From Collinsella aerofaciens (GTDB lineage: Bacteria; Actinomycetota; Coriobacteriia; Coriobacteriales; Coriobacteriaceae), in contig JAUUSS010000008.1 of assembly GCA_030841765.1 (NCBI GenBank), positions 1-39,198 of the forward strand: a DNA stretch of 39,198 bases. Direction: 5' to 3'. The position numbers and the translations under genes were made by a program. Below, in pieces: positions 8,093 to 16,393 of this stretch; the stretch's first letter is position 1; every line of letters begins with the position of its first letter. The notes below the pieces were generated by a model. It made no database searches. It had not been told where the DNA came from and saw nothing but the letters and a program-made list of their open reading frames with translations.

Positions 8093-9073
8093 ATGAAGGA
8101 CATCACCATCAGCCGCAGGAGCCTTCTGGTCTCCGCCGGCCTGCTCGCGCTCGCCCCGCTCGCCGGATGCGGCGGCAACTCTGGTTCCGGCTCTGCTGCC
8201 GCCGGTTCCGACTACACCATCGGCGTTCTGCAGCTCACCGAGCACTCCGCACTCGACGCCGCCAACGATGGCTTTGTCAAGGCCATCAAGGAGAGCGGCC
8301 TTAAGGTCAAGATCGACCAGAAGAACGCCCAGAACGACCAGTCCACGTGTAAGTCCATTGCCGACAAGTTTGTGGGCGACAACGTCAACCTGATTTATGC
8401 CATCGCCACGCCCGCCGCGCAGGCTGCCGCCGGCGCCACGGCCGATATCCCCATCGTGGGCTGTGCCATCACCGACTACGCCGCCTCCGGCCTGGTCCAG
8501 GACAACGACAAGCCCGGCACCAACGTCACGGGTGCTTCCGACCTCACCCCGGTCGCCGAGCAGCTCGAAATGATGCAGAAGGTCCTGCCCGACGTTAAAA
8601 AGGTCGGCCTGCTCTACTGCACCGCCGAGTCCAACTCCGACGTCCAGATCAAGGCCGCCAAGAAGGAGCTCGACAAGCTGGGCCTCGAGTACACTGACTT
8701 CACCGTCTCGAGCTCCAACGAGATTCAGTCCGTCGTCGAGTCTGCCGTGGGCAAGGTCGACGCGCTGTACTCCCCCACTGACAACACCATCGCCGCGGGC
8801 GCTTCGCAGGTCGGCCAGATCTGCAAGGAGAATAAGCTCCCCTTCGTGACCGGCGAGGAGGGTATGTGCATGGCCGGCGGCCTGTTCACCCTCTCCATCA
8901 ACTATAAGGACCTGGGCTACGCCGCGGGCGAGATGGCCGTTAAGATCCTGAAGGGCGAGGCCAAGCCCGAGGATATGCCGATCAAGCACCTCTCGAGCAA
9001 GGACCTGGTCGTCGTCAAGAACGACGAGATGGCCGAGGCCCTGGGTATCGACCTTTCCGCTCTGGACGAGTAG
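8093..9073 (+). CDS. ABC transporter substrate-binding lipoprotein (TrpX type)
   Basis: This 326-aa extracytoplasmic binding protein belongs to the ABC_sub_bind family (two-lobed periplasmic-binding fold). It starts with a charged n-region MKDITISRRS, a hydrophobic stretch and the lipobox LAPLAGC, so it should be lipid-anchored at Cys24. The mature part starts with a Gly/Ser/Ala linker and then YTIGVLQLTEH; family features include IATPAAQAAAG and YSPTDNTIAAG. Relatives with this gene order (TrpXYZ) carry tryptophan or tyrosine; the ligand here is inferred, not seen. GGGGG lies 8 nt before the ATG. It heads the importer locus, with a 204-bp gap before the permease gene. Confidence 0.9.
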   Translation: MKDITISRRSLLVSAGLLALAPLAGCGGNSGSGSAAAGSDYTIGVLQLTEHSALDAANDGFVKAIKESGLKVKIDQKNAQNDQSTCKSIADKFVGDNVNLIYAIATPAAQAAAGATADIPIVGCAITDYAASGLVQDNDKPGTNVTGASDLTPVAEQLEMMQKVLPDVKKVGLLYCTAESNSDVQIKAAKKELDKLGLEYTDFTVSSSNEIQSVVESAVGKVDALYSPTDNTIAAGASQVGQICKENKLPFVTGEEGMCMAGGLFTLSINYKDLGYAAGEMAVKILKGEAKPEDMPIKHLSSKDLVVVKNDEMAEALGIDLSALDE

Positions 9074-9144
9074 CGCCATGCGCGGTAACGCGTCTAGGGC
9101 CCGCACGCGCGCCACAGCCGCGTTATTCAATATCTGAGTCCTTG

Positions 9145-9173
9145 GGGCGAACGCTAAAGACCGGCGTTCGCCC
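9145..9173 (+). terminator. Hairpin between binding protein and permease genes
   Basis: GGGCGAACG pairs with CGTTCGCCC, followed by a weak T-rich tail (TGCTTGTTTC). It sits inside the gap of the importer locus and could be a partial terminator that lets the binding protein be made in excess, or an mRNA stabiliser. Confidence 0.55.
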
Positions 9174-9277
9174 TGCTTGTTTCGGATGAGACAAAACATC
9201 CGTCCGCAGCTCTTTTATGCATTGGTACCGCTATTATGGAAAATCACGTGTCCACCCTATCCTAGGAGGTATGAAGC

Positions 9278-10201
9278 ATGCTCATTGCATTGCAGGGCGC
9301 CGTTTCGCAGGGCGTCCTCTGGGGCATTATGGTGCTTGGCGTGTTTATCACGTTCCGCCTGCTCGACATCCCCGATATGACCTGCGACGGCAGCTTTGCC
9401 CTCGGCGGCTGTGTCTGCGCCGTACTCATCGTCAACAATAACGTCGACCCCTTGCTCGCCGTGCTGGCCGGCATGTGCGCCGGCGCCATCGCGGGCGCCG
9501 TCACGGGCATCTTGACCACCGTCTTTGAGATTCCCGCAATCCTCGCCGGAATCCTTACGCAGATCAGTCTGTGGTCCATCAACCTGCGCATCATGGGCAA
9601 GTCCAACACGCCCATCCTTGCCAAGGGCACTATCTTCTCATCCGTCAGCAACATGACGGGCCTGCCGCAGTCCACTGTTGCCATTATCCTAGGCATTGTG
9701 CTGGCCGTGGCCATCGTCGCCATCCTGTACTGGTTCTTTGGCACCGAGATCGGCTCGGCGCTGCGTGCCACCGGCAACAACGAGTACATGATCCGCGCCC
9801 TGGGCGTTAACACCAACACCACCAAAATGATCGCCCTCGTGCTCTCCAACGCCCTCATTGGCCTTTCGGGTGCACTCATCTGCCAGAGCCAGAAGTACGC
9901 CGACATTGGTATGGGCACCGGCGCCATCGTTATCGGTCTTGCAGCCATCGTCATCGGCGAGGTGCTCGGTCGCCTGCTGCCCGGTGGCCTCACGCAGTTT
10001 AGCGTCCGTCTTGCCTCCGCCGTCTTTGGCTCCGTGGTGTACTTCCTCATCCGCGCCATCGTGCTGCAGTTGGGCATGGACGCCAACGACATGAAGCTGC
10101 TTTCCGCTGTGATCGTCGCCGTGGCCCTGTGCGTGCCCGTGGTTTGGGAGCGCTATAAGCTCCGCAGCTCCTACACGAAGGGGGATGAGGCAGATGCTTA
10201 A
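9278..10201 (+). CDS. ABC transporter permease (TrpY type, branched-chain permease family)
   Basis: This 307-aa integral membrane protein is of the BPD_transp_2 permease family. About eight hydrophobic segments are visible, beginning with GVLWGIMVLGVFITFRLLDI and ending with LLSAVIVAVALCVPVVWERY. The family signature ITFRLLDIPDMTCDGSFALGG lies in the first 50 residues, and the EIGSALRATGNN...ALGVNT cytoplasmic loop is the ATPase contact. AGGAGG ends 8 nt before the ATG. Its end overlaps the ATPase gene by 8 nt, so the two are co-translated. It forms the channel of the importer. Confidence 0.9.
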   Translation: MLIALQGAVSQGVLWGIMVLGVFITFRLLDIPDMTCDGSFALGGCVCAVLIVNNNVDPLLAVLAGMCAGAIAGAVTGILTTVFEIPAILAGILTQISLWSINLRIMGKSNTPILAKGTIFSSVSNMTGLPQSTVAIILGIVLAVAIVAILYWFFGTEIGSALRATGNNEYMIRALGVNTNTTKMIALVLSNALIGLSGALICQSQKYADIGMGTGAIVIGLAAIVIGEVLGRLLPGGLTQFSVRLASAVFGSVVYFLIRAIVLQLGMDANDMKLLSAVIVAVALCVPVVWERYKLRSSYTKGDEADA

Positions 10202-10988
10202 GCTCTCGCACGTCAAGAAGACCTTTAACAAGGGCACCGTCACCGAGAAGCGCGCGCTCACCGGCGTCGACCTCACCCTTAACGACGGCGACTTTGTAAC
10301 CGTGATTGGCGGCAACGGCGCCGGCAAGTCCACGCTGCTCAACATGATCGCCGGCGTGTATCCGCTCGATTCGGGCGTTATCGAGCTCGACGGCACCGAC
10401 ATCTCGCGTCTGAGCGAGTCGCAGCGCGCCAAGTACCTGGGCCGCGTGTTCCAGGACCCCATGCGCGGCACCGCAGCCGACATGCAAATTGCCGAGAACC
10501 TGGCCCTCGCCAAGCGCCGCGGCCAGCGTCGCGGTCTTTCGTGGGGCGTCACCAAGGCCGAGAAGGACGAGTACGTTGAGCTGCTCAAGCGCCTAGACCT
10601 CGGTCTGGACACGCGCCTCAACGCCAAGGTCGGTCTGCTTTCGGGTGGCCAGCGCCAGGCACTCACCCTGCTCATGGCCACGCTCACCAAGCCACGCCTG
10701 CTGCTGCTCGACGAGCACACCGCGGCGCTCGACCCCAAGACGGCCTCTAAGGTGCTCAATCTGACCGAGGAAATCGTCGACGAGCACCACCTGACCACGC
10801 TCATGGTCACGCATAACATGAACGACGCCATCCGTCTGGGCAATCGTCTGATCATGATGCACGAGGGCCACGTAATCTACGACGTGGCAGGCGACGAGAA
10901 GAAGTCGCTCACCGTTGCCGACCTGCTGCAGAAATTCGAGGAGGTCTCGGGCGGCGAGCTCGCCAACGACCGCATGCTGCTGAGCTAA
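10194..10988 (+). CDS. ABC transporter ATP-binding protein (TrpZ type)
   Basis: This 264-aa nucleotide-binding subunit has Walker A GGNGAGKST (39-47), Q-loop FQDPMRG, signature LSGGQ (149-153), Walker B LLLLDE (169-174), D-loop AALD and switch His207 in MVTHN. I chose the ATG at 10194 (MLKLSHV) because it sits 9 nt after AAGGGGG; an in-frame ATG at 10185 abuts that site. It overlaps the permease stop, and it powers the importer with the two preceding genes. Confidence 0.93.
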   Translation: MLKLSHVKKTFNKGTVTEKRALTGVDLTLNDGDFVTVIGGNGAGKSTLLNMIAGVYPLDSGVIELDGTDISRLSESQRAKYLGRVFQDPMRGTAADMQIAENLALAKRRGQRRGLSWGVTKAEKDEYVELLKRLDLGLDTRLNAKVGLLSGGQRQALTLLMATLTKPRLLLLDEHTAALDPKTASKVLNLTEEIVDEHHLTTLMVTHNMNDAIRLGNRLIMMHEGHVIYDVAGDEKKSLTVADLLQKFEEVSGGELANDRMLLS

Positions 10989-10996
10989 CGACCTAG

Positions 10997-11038
10997 AAAA
11001 CCACCACAAAGGGGACAGGCACCTTTGTGGTGGTTTTT
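10997..11038 (+). terminator. Repeated palindromic terminator element, copy 1
   Basis: A 16-bp perfect stem AAAACCACCACAAAGG with a 9-nt loop GGACAGGCA and a TTTTT tail lies 8 bp past the ATPase stop. The same element recurs at 12015 and, inverted, at 14891. Confidence 0.85.
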
Positions 11039-11060
11039 GTTAAAGAGTAAGGAGACGGCC

Positions 11061-11120
11061 ATGAAAAGACTCCCCCGCCTTGCGTTAGCCACCGCGTTGA
11101 TCTGGAAGCGTCGACGCTAA
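11061..11120 (+). CDS. Possible 19-aa basic peptide
   Basis: AAGGAGA is followed 5 nt later by ATG and a 19-codon frame ending TAA. The peptide begins MKRLPRLALATALIW and ends in KRRR, so it is basic at both ends with a hydrophobic middle. It could be a small membrane-active peptide, a leader, or a remnant of a signal peptide from a lost gene. Only the ribosome site supports it. Confidence 0.25.
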   Translation: MKRLPRLALATALIWKRRR

Positions 11121-11172
11121 GCTACACCGCCGGGCCTTGCAGCCCCGCCGTGCAAACCTTATATCGAGCACA

Positions 11173-11204
11173 GAAGCCCGTCCGAATTTGATCGGACGGG
11201 CTTC
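11173..11204 (+). terminator. Hairpin upstream of mscS
   Basis: GAAGCCCGTCCGA (from 11173) pairs with TCGGACGGGCTTC, ending 45 bp before the MscS start. It may close off transcription from the region of the small peptide. Confidence 0.55.
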
Positions 11205-11248
11205 TTGGTGGGTATCATGGTTGGACGATCATTAGGAGGTTTCCCTAC

Positions 11249-12016
11249 ATGGAATTGTTTGAGCCAATTCTTCATTTCTTTGCACAACGATGGGTCCACA
11301 ACATCATCTGGGCAGGTATCTTGGCCATCGGCACCGCCGTTGCCGCCAAGGTCGCGTCCAAGACCCTGCGCCACCTGCTTAACCGCGACGACAACCCACT
11401 CCCTTCATCGAGCATTTTCATCAACATTGCGCGCGCCGTCATCTGGATGATCGGCGGCAGCTTTATCCTCGACAACTGCTTTGGCATTAACGCAAACGCC
11501 CTCGTCGCCGCTCTTGGCGTCGGCGGCATCGCCATCTCGCTCGGCTTTCAGGACACGCTCTCAAACCTTATCGGCGGCATGCAGGTAACCTTTATGGGCA
11601 TCATCAAGCCCGGCGACAATATCGAGGTCGGTGGCGTATCAGGCGTGGTCCAGGACATCACCTGGCGCCACACGACCATCGAGGACGCCTGCGGGCAGAC
11701 CATCATCGTCCCCAACTCCAACATCTCCAAGAACACGCTCGTGCATTTGATGCCCTTTGGGCGCGTGGCCGTCCCCGTCGCGGTCAAAGACCCCTCAAAA
11801 TGGGCGTCGCTCGATGCACTAACAGACGAGCTCGTCAGTGCCACCAAAACGGCCGTCTCGCCCATCTCGGGTTTTGACAAGGAGCCGTATGTGCTCTTTA
11901 GCGAGATCGGCGACTTTGGCATTAAGGGCAAGATCATCTTTATCGTCAGCGACGACAGCATCACTTTCACGGCAGCCGACGCCTGCATCCGCGCCATCGC
12001 CCCCCTCATCGCCTAA
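11249..12016 (+). CDS. Small-conductance mechanosensitive channel (MscS family)
   Basis: This 255-aa MscS family channel releases solutes under hypo-osmotic stress. There are hydrophobic segments near residues 15-35 and 60-80, then the pore-lining TM3 with the Gly/Ala pattern LVAALGVGGIAISLGFQD and the downstream LSNLIGG. The MscS beta domain follows: GDNIEVGGVSGVVQDITWR and TIIVPNSNISKNT. The length is slightly short of E. coli MscS (286 aa). AGGAGG lies 9 nt before the ATG. The stop codon overlaps the first arm of a terminator palindrome. Confidence 0.92.
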   Translation: MELFEPILHFFAQRWVHNIIWAGILAIGTAVAAKVASKTLRHLLNRDDNPLPSSSIFINIARAVIWMIGGSFILDNCFGINANALVAALGVGGIAISLGFQDTLSNLIGGMQVTFMGIIKPGDNIEVGGVSGVVQDITWRHTTIEDACGQTIIVPNSNISKNTLVHLMPFGRVAVPVAVKDPSKWASLDALTDELVSATKTAVSPISGFDKEPYVLFSEIGDFGIKGKIIFIVSDDSITFTAADACIRAIAPLIA

Positions 12017-12053
12017 ACCACCACAAAGGGGACAGGCACCTTTGTGGTGGTTT
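12015..12053 (+). terminator. Repeated palindromic terminator element, copy 2
   Basis: It has the same stem (AAACCACCACAAAGG) and the same 9-nt loop as the copy at 10997, with a TTTT tail. The left arm begins inside the mscS stop codon. Confidence 0.85.
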
Positions 12054-12108
12054 TCTTTCGTGGTACCATGGTTCATATAGTTGTTTAAACGACTAAGGGA
12101 GCAAAACT

Positions 12109-14025
12109 ATGGAAGAGGCCTATCGTCAAGCACGCAAGCGCGGCGAGCAGGGACGTCGACGCGCCATTAGTCAAAGCGAGCATCCGTACCTTACGGACCT
12201 CGATAGCTTGGTTGCTCAGCTCCCCTTAGGCCAGCGAGAGAATGTCGGCCTGAGAGACATTCCGCTCGAAATGGTCGTCGGTACGGTTACTAAGGGCCGT
12301 CAGTCCGCCTTTTCATGCAACTTTATGCCCTTGCTGCCGTTTAGCACCGAGTTCGCCCGCAAGTGGTCCAACCTCTACGACATCCAGGTGACCGAGGGTT
12401 ATCGCGATCCTGTCATCGTCACCGAGTTCATGCATCGGTTCTATGTCCAGGAAGGCAACAAACGCGTCAGTGTCCTCAAATTCTTGGACGCCCCGACGGT
12501 TTCTGCCAAGATTACCCGTCTCTACCCCGGCACATGGGATTCCGTCGAAAGCCGCCTATACGGTGAGTTCTGCGCGTTTTGGCGCGTCTGCCCCCTATAC
12601 GAGATCGAGTTCTCGCGTGAGGGGAGCTATGAGACGCTCGCCAAGATGCTCGGTCAGGACCTTATCGAAAAATGGCCGCAGAAAAAGGTCGACTACCTGC
12701 GCCACACCTTCCTGCTCTTTAAGCGCGCCTACCTTCGCGCGGGCGGCGACCACCTGGACATTACGCCTGCCGACGCCATGCTCGTCTACCTCAATGTGTA
12801 CAACCAGGACCGTCTGCTGGATACGCCGACGGATATCGTCGTAAACCGCCTGTGCAAGATCTGGCGCGAGCTGGTCATCGCAGGCAAAAATGACGAGGAC
12901 AAGGTCGATCTTGTCGAAGCACCGAGCGTCGATGAGGAGGAGTCGCCCGCCAAGTCCACCTCCGGCGTGCTCAACTTCTTTATGGGCAAGACCGTCTATT
13001 CGGCGGCCAACCCCCTGCGCATCGCCTTTATCCATGAGTTCCCCTGTGCGACGTCGAGCTGGGACAGCCTGCACGACCAAGGGCGTCAGTATCTCGATGA
13101 GCACTTTGGCGGTATCGTGCGCACCGAAGCGTTCGAGGACTGCCACGATCCGGACGTGTTCTACGCCGCCGTTGAAACGGCTGTCAAACATGGAGACAAG
13201 GTCATCTTCTCGACCTCGCACCGCCTGATGGAATACACGCTCAGGGCAGCCGTTGAGTATCCCCAGGTTCGGTTCCTTAACTGTTCTATCGGCCTTCCCC
13301 ACCAAAGCGTCCGTTCGTACTTTGGAAAGATGTACGAGGCCAAGTTCCTCTTGGGCGCCCTTGCCGCCAGCATGGCGGACAACCACCGCATCGGTTACCA
13401 CGCGTCGGTCTTCGCCTCGGGCGCACTAAGCGAGATCAACGCCTTTGCGATTGGAGCCTCGCTACTCGACCCCCGCGCGCAAATTATCCTGACCTGGGGC
13501 GATGTGCCCGCCGGAGGCCTTGCCGAGGCCATGTGCCGAGAAGGTGTGAGCGTCATGACCGGCGCTGACATGTCAAAGTCGCTCGAAGACCCTACGGCCT
13601 ACGGACTCCACCGCCTGGTCGATGGCAAGGTTTCCGGCATCGCCATGCCGGTATGGAACTGGAGCCGTTACTACGAGCTCATCGTTCGCAGCCTTCTGCA
13701 CGGCACGTGGGACGAGACCAGCGATGACAACCAAGTGCGCGCCGTCAACTACTGGTACGGCATGAGCTCCGGCGTTATCGACATCCGTTACGCTCCGGGC
13801 CTACCCTACCAGACGCGCAAACTCGTGCAGTTGCTCCGCAACGGCATTGTCGAGGGATCCATCAACCCCTTTGGCGGCGAGCTCCACAGTCAGAACGGCG
13901 TGGTACAGATCGAAGGCTTCCCTCCGCTGCCGAGCACGCAGATTGTCGAGATGAATTGGCTGGCGGATAACGTGGTAGGCACCATTCCGCAGCTCGACGA
14001 TGAGCCGAAAGTCCCTGCCCTATGA
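12109..14025 (+). CDS. ParB-like domain fused to BMP (basic membrane protein) domain, cytoplasmic
   Basis: This 638-aa protein has no signal peptide or lipobox. Residues ~45-140 resemble the ParB/Srx N-terminal fold: YRDPVIVTEFMHRFYVQEGNKRVSVLKFL, where EGNKR (115-119) sits where ParB-type proteins carry their GxRR nucleotide/phosphate motif. A helical linker follows, rich in acidic residues near 265-285. From about residue 302 (NPLRIAFIHEFPCA) to 600 is a BMP/PnrA-like domain that binds nucleosides in secreted relatives. As it lacks export signals it probably senses a ligand inside the cell. Its last four bases overlap the start of a phosphoesterase gene, so the pair is coupled. It is often labelled BMP-family ABC binding protein; that role does not fit a cytosolic fusion. 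Confidence 0.8.
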   Translation: MEEAYRQARKRGEQGRRRAISQSEHPYLTDLDSLVAQLPLGQRENVGLRDIPLEMVVGTVTKGRQSAFSCNFMPLLPFSTEFARKWSNLYDIQVTEGYRDPVIVTEFMHRFYVQEGNKRVSVLKFLDAPTVSAKITRLYPGTWDSVESRLYGEFCAFWRVCPLYEIEFSREGSYETLAKMLGQDLIEKWPQKKVDYLRHTFLLFKRAYLRAGGDHLDITPADAMLVYLNVYNQDRLLDTPTDIVVNRLCKIWRELVIAGKNDEDKVDLVEAPSVDEEESPAKSTSGVLNFFMGKTVYSAANPLRIAFIHEFPCATSSWDSLHDQGRQYLDEHFGGIVRTEAFEDCHDPDVFYAAVETAVKHGDKVIFSTSHRLMEYTLRAAVEYPQVRFLNCSIGLPHQSVRSYFGKMYEAKFLLGALAASMADNHRIGYHASVFASGALSEINAFAIGASLLDPRAQIILTWGDVPAGGLAEAMCREGVSVMTGADMSKSLEDPTAYGLHRLVDGKVSGIAMPVWNWSRYYELIVRSLLHGTWDETSDDNQVRAVNYWYGMSSGVIDIRYAPGLPYQTRKLVQLLRNGIVEGSINPFGGELHSQNGVVQIEGFPPLPSTQIVEMNWLADNVVGTIPQLDDEPKVPAL

Positions 14026-14732
14026 AAATCCTTGCCATAGCCGATACCGAAGAACGATGCCTTTGGGAGTGCTTTCGCAAGGAACGCTTTGAGGGAGTCA
14101 ACCTGATTTTGTCCGCCGGCGATCTGGACCCGGACTATCTTGAGTTTTTGGTTACGGTCATCAACAAACCGCTCATCTACGTGCGCGGCAATCACGATGA
14201 CCGCTACGCACGTCATGCACCGGGTGGATGTATCTGCGTAGAGGACAGCGTGTACACGTACCGAGGGATTCGCATTGCGGGCCTTGGCGGGTCCATGCGT
14301 TATCGCGACGGCGCCAACATGTACACCGAACGCGAGATGTCCAAGCGCATGCGTAAGCTGTCGCGTAAGGTTAGGATGGTCGGCGGGTGCGACATTCTGC
14401 TTACCCATGCACCCGCCGCCGGTATGGGTGATCTGGACGATCTGCCGCATCGAGGATTCGAGTGCTTTAACACAGCACTCGAATCCTGGAATCCCGACTA
14501 CATGGTGCACGGGCATGTGCACCAAAGCTACGGTTGTGATTTTCAGCGCGAGCGTCAGCATGTGTGTGGAACGACGATCATCAACGCCTGCGGCTATACG
14601 CAGTTTGAGCTCGACCAGACGCACTACCCCATCCGCGGCTGGCAAGCAGCGTGGCTCAACTCACAAACCATGCGCCGCGAGCTCAAACGCCACGAAGCCA
14701 TAGAGTCCTCAACCGCAAGAACGCCCTGGTAA
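14022..14732 (+). CDS. Metallophosphoesterase coupled to the ParB-BMP protein
   Basis: This 236-aa calcineurin-like two-metal phosphoesterase shows Asp8 in IADTEE, GDLD (33-36), GNHD (56-59), THAP (128-131) and HGHVH (163-167). Motif I is DTE in place of the common DxH, so one metal-binding His is absent at the usual spot. The start overlaps the previous stop (ATGA), which implies tight co-expression and probably a joint role. The substrate, perhaps a nucleotide or phosphodiester related to the ligand of the BMP domain, is unknown. Confidence 0.88.
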   Translation: MKILAIADTEERCLWECFRKERFEGVNLILSAGDLDPDYLEFLVTVINKPLIYVRGNHDDRYARHAPGGCICVEDSVYTYRGIRIAGLGGSMRYRDGANMYTEREMSKRMRKLSRKVRMVGGCDILLTHAPAAGMGDLDDLPHRGFECFNTALESWNPDYMVHGHVHQSYGCDFQRERQHVCGTTIINACGYTQFELDQTHYPIRGWQAAWLNSQTMRRELKRHEAIESSTARTPW

Positions 14733-14764
14733 CCACCTTTAAGGCTTGACGCTGCGCCGGCCCC

Positions 14765-14846
14765 AAGCACCCCATCTCGCCCCTCAAACCGTCGCTCGCG
14801 TACCAAAGTACGCGTCGCTCCTCTTTCGGGGCGACCTGGGGCACTT
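14765..14846. other. Long nested inverted repeat, possible structured RNA
   Basis: Arms 14765-14783 and 14828-14846 pair at CCCCA/TGGGG and TCGCCCC/GGGGCGA with a few mismatches. Inside is GCGTAC...GTACGC (14798-14813). It lies between convergent genes and outside any good frame. It may be a repeat or structured transcript end. Confidence 0.4.
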
Positions 14847-14890
14847 GGAACCGGCTCGCTGCGATGCCATAACATTGACGCCAAAGTGCC

Positions 14891-14931
14891 AAAACCACCA
14901 CAAAGGTGCCTGTCCCCTTTGTGGTGGTTTT
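14891..14931 (-). terminator. Repeated palindromic terminator element, copy 3 (inverted)
   Basis: It has the same AAAACCACCACAAAGG stem as at 10997, but the loop reads TGCCTGTCC, the reverse complement of the other copies, so this copy is inverted. It lies between the convergent phosphoesterase and rplA genes and can stop either transcript. Confidence 0.8.
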
Positions 14932-14944
14932 GACCCGAGATAGC

Positions 14945-14984
14945 AAGAAACCCGGTCCTGCACAAGGCAGAACCGGGTTTCTTT
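14945..14984 (-). terminator. Terminator of the rplK-rplA transcript
   Basis: AAGAAACCCGGT pairs with ACCGGGTTTCTT around an inner CTGC/GCAG pair, 36 bp past the rplA stop, with TTTCTT on the minus strand. Confidence 0.85.
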
Positions 14985-15019
14985 AGCAATGCTTGCTTTG
15001 CTCAGGCAGTAACTAGCAG

Positions 15020-15727
15020 TTACTCAGCCAGGAAGTCACGCTGGACAGCGGGATCGACCTTGACGCCAGGGCCCATGGTGGAAGACACGGAGATGGACTT
15101 GACGTACTTGCCCTTAGCAGAAGAGGGCTTGACGCGCAGGATCTCGGTGTACAGGGCAGCGTAGTTCTCGACGAGCTGCTGCTCAGAGAAGGACTTCTTG
15201 CCCAGGGGCACGTGGCAGATGCCGTAGCGGTCGGCGCGGTACTCAACGCGGCCAGCCTTGAGCTCGGAGACCATCTTGGCGACGTCCATGGTCACGGTGC
15301 CGAGCTTGGGGTTCGGCATGAGGCCACGGGGACCAAGGATCTTACCGATGCGGCCAACCTTGGCCATCATGTTCGGCGTAGCGATAGCGGCGTCGAAGTT
15401 GATCTCGCCCTTCTGGATCTGGGCGACGAGCTCGTCGGAACCGATGATGTCGGCGCCGGCAGCCTCAGCCTCGCGGGCCTTCTCGCCCTCGGCGAAGACG
15501 GCAACACGAACGGTCTTGCCGGTGCCGTGGGGCAGGGAGATGGAACCACGGATGTTCTGGTCAGCCTTACGAGTATCGATGCCCAGACGGAAGTGGGCCT
15601 CGACGGTCTCGTCGAACTTGGCGGTGTCGAGCTCCTTGATGAGCTTGGCAGCCTGAAGGGGGGTGTAGAGCGTGGCGCGGTCGATCTTCTCGGCAGCGGC
15701 GTTATAGCTCTTACCATGCTTAGCCAT
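15020..15727 (-). CDS. rplA: 50S ribosomal protein L1
   Basis: This 235-aa protein of the L1 stalk binds 23S rRNA and, in many bacteria, its own mRNA. Recognisable stretches are MAKHGKSYNAA at the start, VRVAVFAEGEKAREAEAAGAD, and the L1 signature IGKILGPRGLMPNPKLGTVT. The ATG at 15727 is preferred over one at 15733 since GGAGG lies 9 nt before it. It follows rplK in the usual order. rplJ and rplL do not follow; a terminator and a convergent gene do. Confidence 0.97.
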   Translation of the reverse strand: MAKHGKSYNAAAEKIDRATLYTPLQAAKLIKELDTAKFDETVEAHFRLGIDTRKADQNIRGSISLPHGTGKTVRVAVFAEGEKAREAEAAGADIIGSDELVAQIQKGEINFDAAIATPNMMAKVGRIGKILGPRGLMPNPKLGTVTMDVAKMVSELKAGRVEYRADRYGICHVPLGKKSFSEQQLVENYAALYTEILRVKPSSAKGKYVKSISVSSTMGPGVKVDPAVQRDFLAE

Positions 15728-15844
15728 GTGCATTACCTCCTGTGGTTAAACGGGCGTGAGCCCTCCCACATCGTATCGTGTGCCCTATTGCACACATTTA
15801 ACGGGCGCCCCGCTCGGAGCACCCGTCGTTACCATAAGAAATCG

Positions 15845-16273
15845 CTACTCAGCGATGGTGACGCCCATGGAACGGGCGGTACCGGCGATGATCTTCTTGG
15901 CGGCGTCAATGTCGTTGGCATTGAGGTCCGGCATCTTGATCTCGGCGATCTTGGTGAGCTGCTCCTGGGAGAGCTGACCAACCTTGTCGGCCTGGGGCTT
16001 AGCGGAACCAGACTTGAGGTTCAGCTCCTTCTTGATGAGGTGAGCCGCCGGCGGGGTCTTGGTGATGAAGGAGAAGGACTTATCCTCGTAGACAGAGATC
16101 TCAACGGGGATGATGTCGCCCTTCTTGTCCTGCGTCTCGGCGTTAAAGGCCTGGCAGAACTGCATGATGTTCACGCCAGCAGCGCCCAGGGCGGGGCCGA
16201 CGGGAGGAGCGGGGTTAGCTGCACCAGCAGGAATCTGGAGCTTAATGACGTTGGCAACCTTCTTCTCAGCCAT
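15845..16273 (-). CDS. rplK: 50S ribosomal protein L11
   Basis: This 142-aa protein is part of the GTPase-associated centre, needed for stringent-factor activation. Family features: LQIPAGAANPAPPVGPALGAAGVNIMQFC at the N terminus, with the usual proline-rich loop, and IAGTARSMGV near the C terminus. The start at 16273 follows AAAGGA by 7 nt. It is separated from nusG by 120 bp, which may hold the rplKA promoter, and from rplA by 117 bp. Confidence 0.97.
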   Translation of the reverse strand: MAEKKVANVIKLQIPAGAANPAPPVGPALGAAGVNIMQFCQAFNAETQDKKGDIIPVEISVYEDKSFSFITKTPPAAHLIKKELNLKSGSAKPQADKVGQLSQEQLTKIAEIKMPDLNANDIDAAKKIIAGTARSMGVTIAE

Positions 16274-16393
16274 GGTCATTCCTTTCGAATCACGAGTGTG
16301 AAGTACTTGCTATATCGTAAGCACGCACGTGTTAGAAGCACTCCTGAGATGAGCAGTCACAGAAGAAGCACGCTCGCGCGAACGGACGAAAAC

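Noticed and set aside
12109..14025. Substrate-binding protein of an ABC nucleoside importer
   Set aside because: No signal peptide or lipobox, no permease or ATPase gene adjoining in the right order, and a ParB-like N-terminal domain instead.
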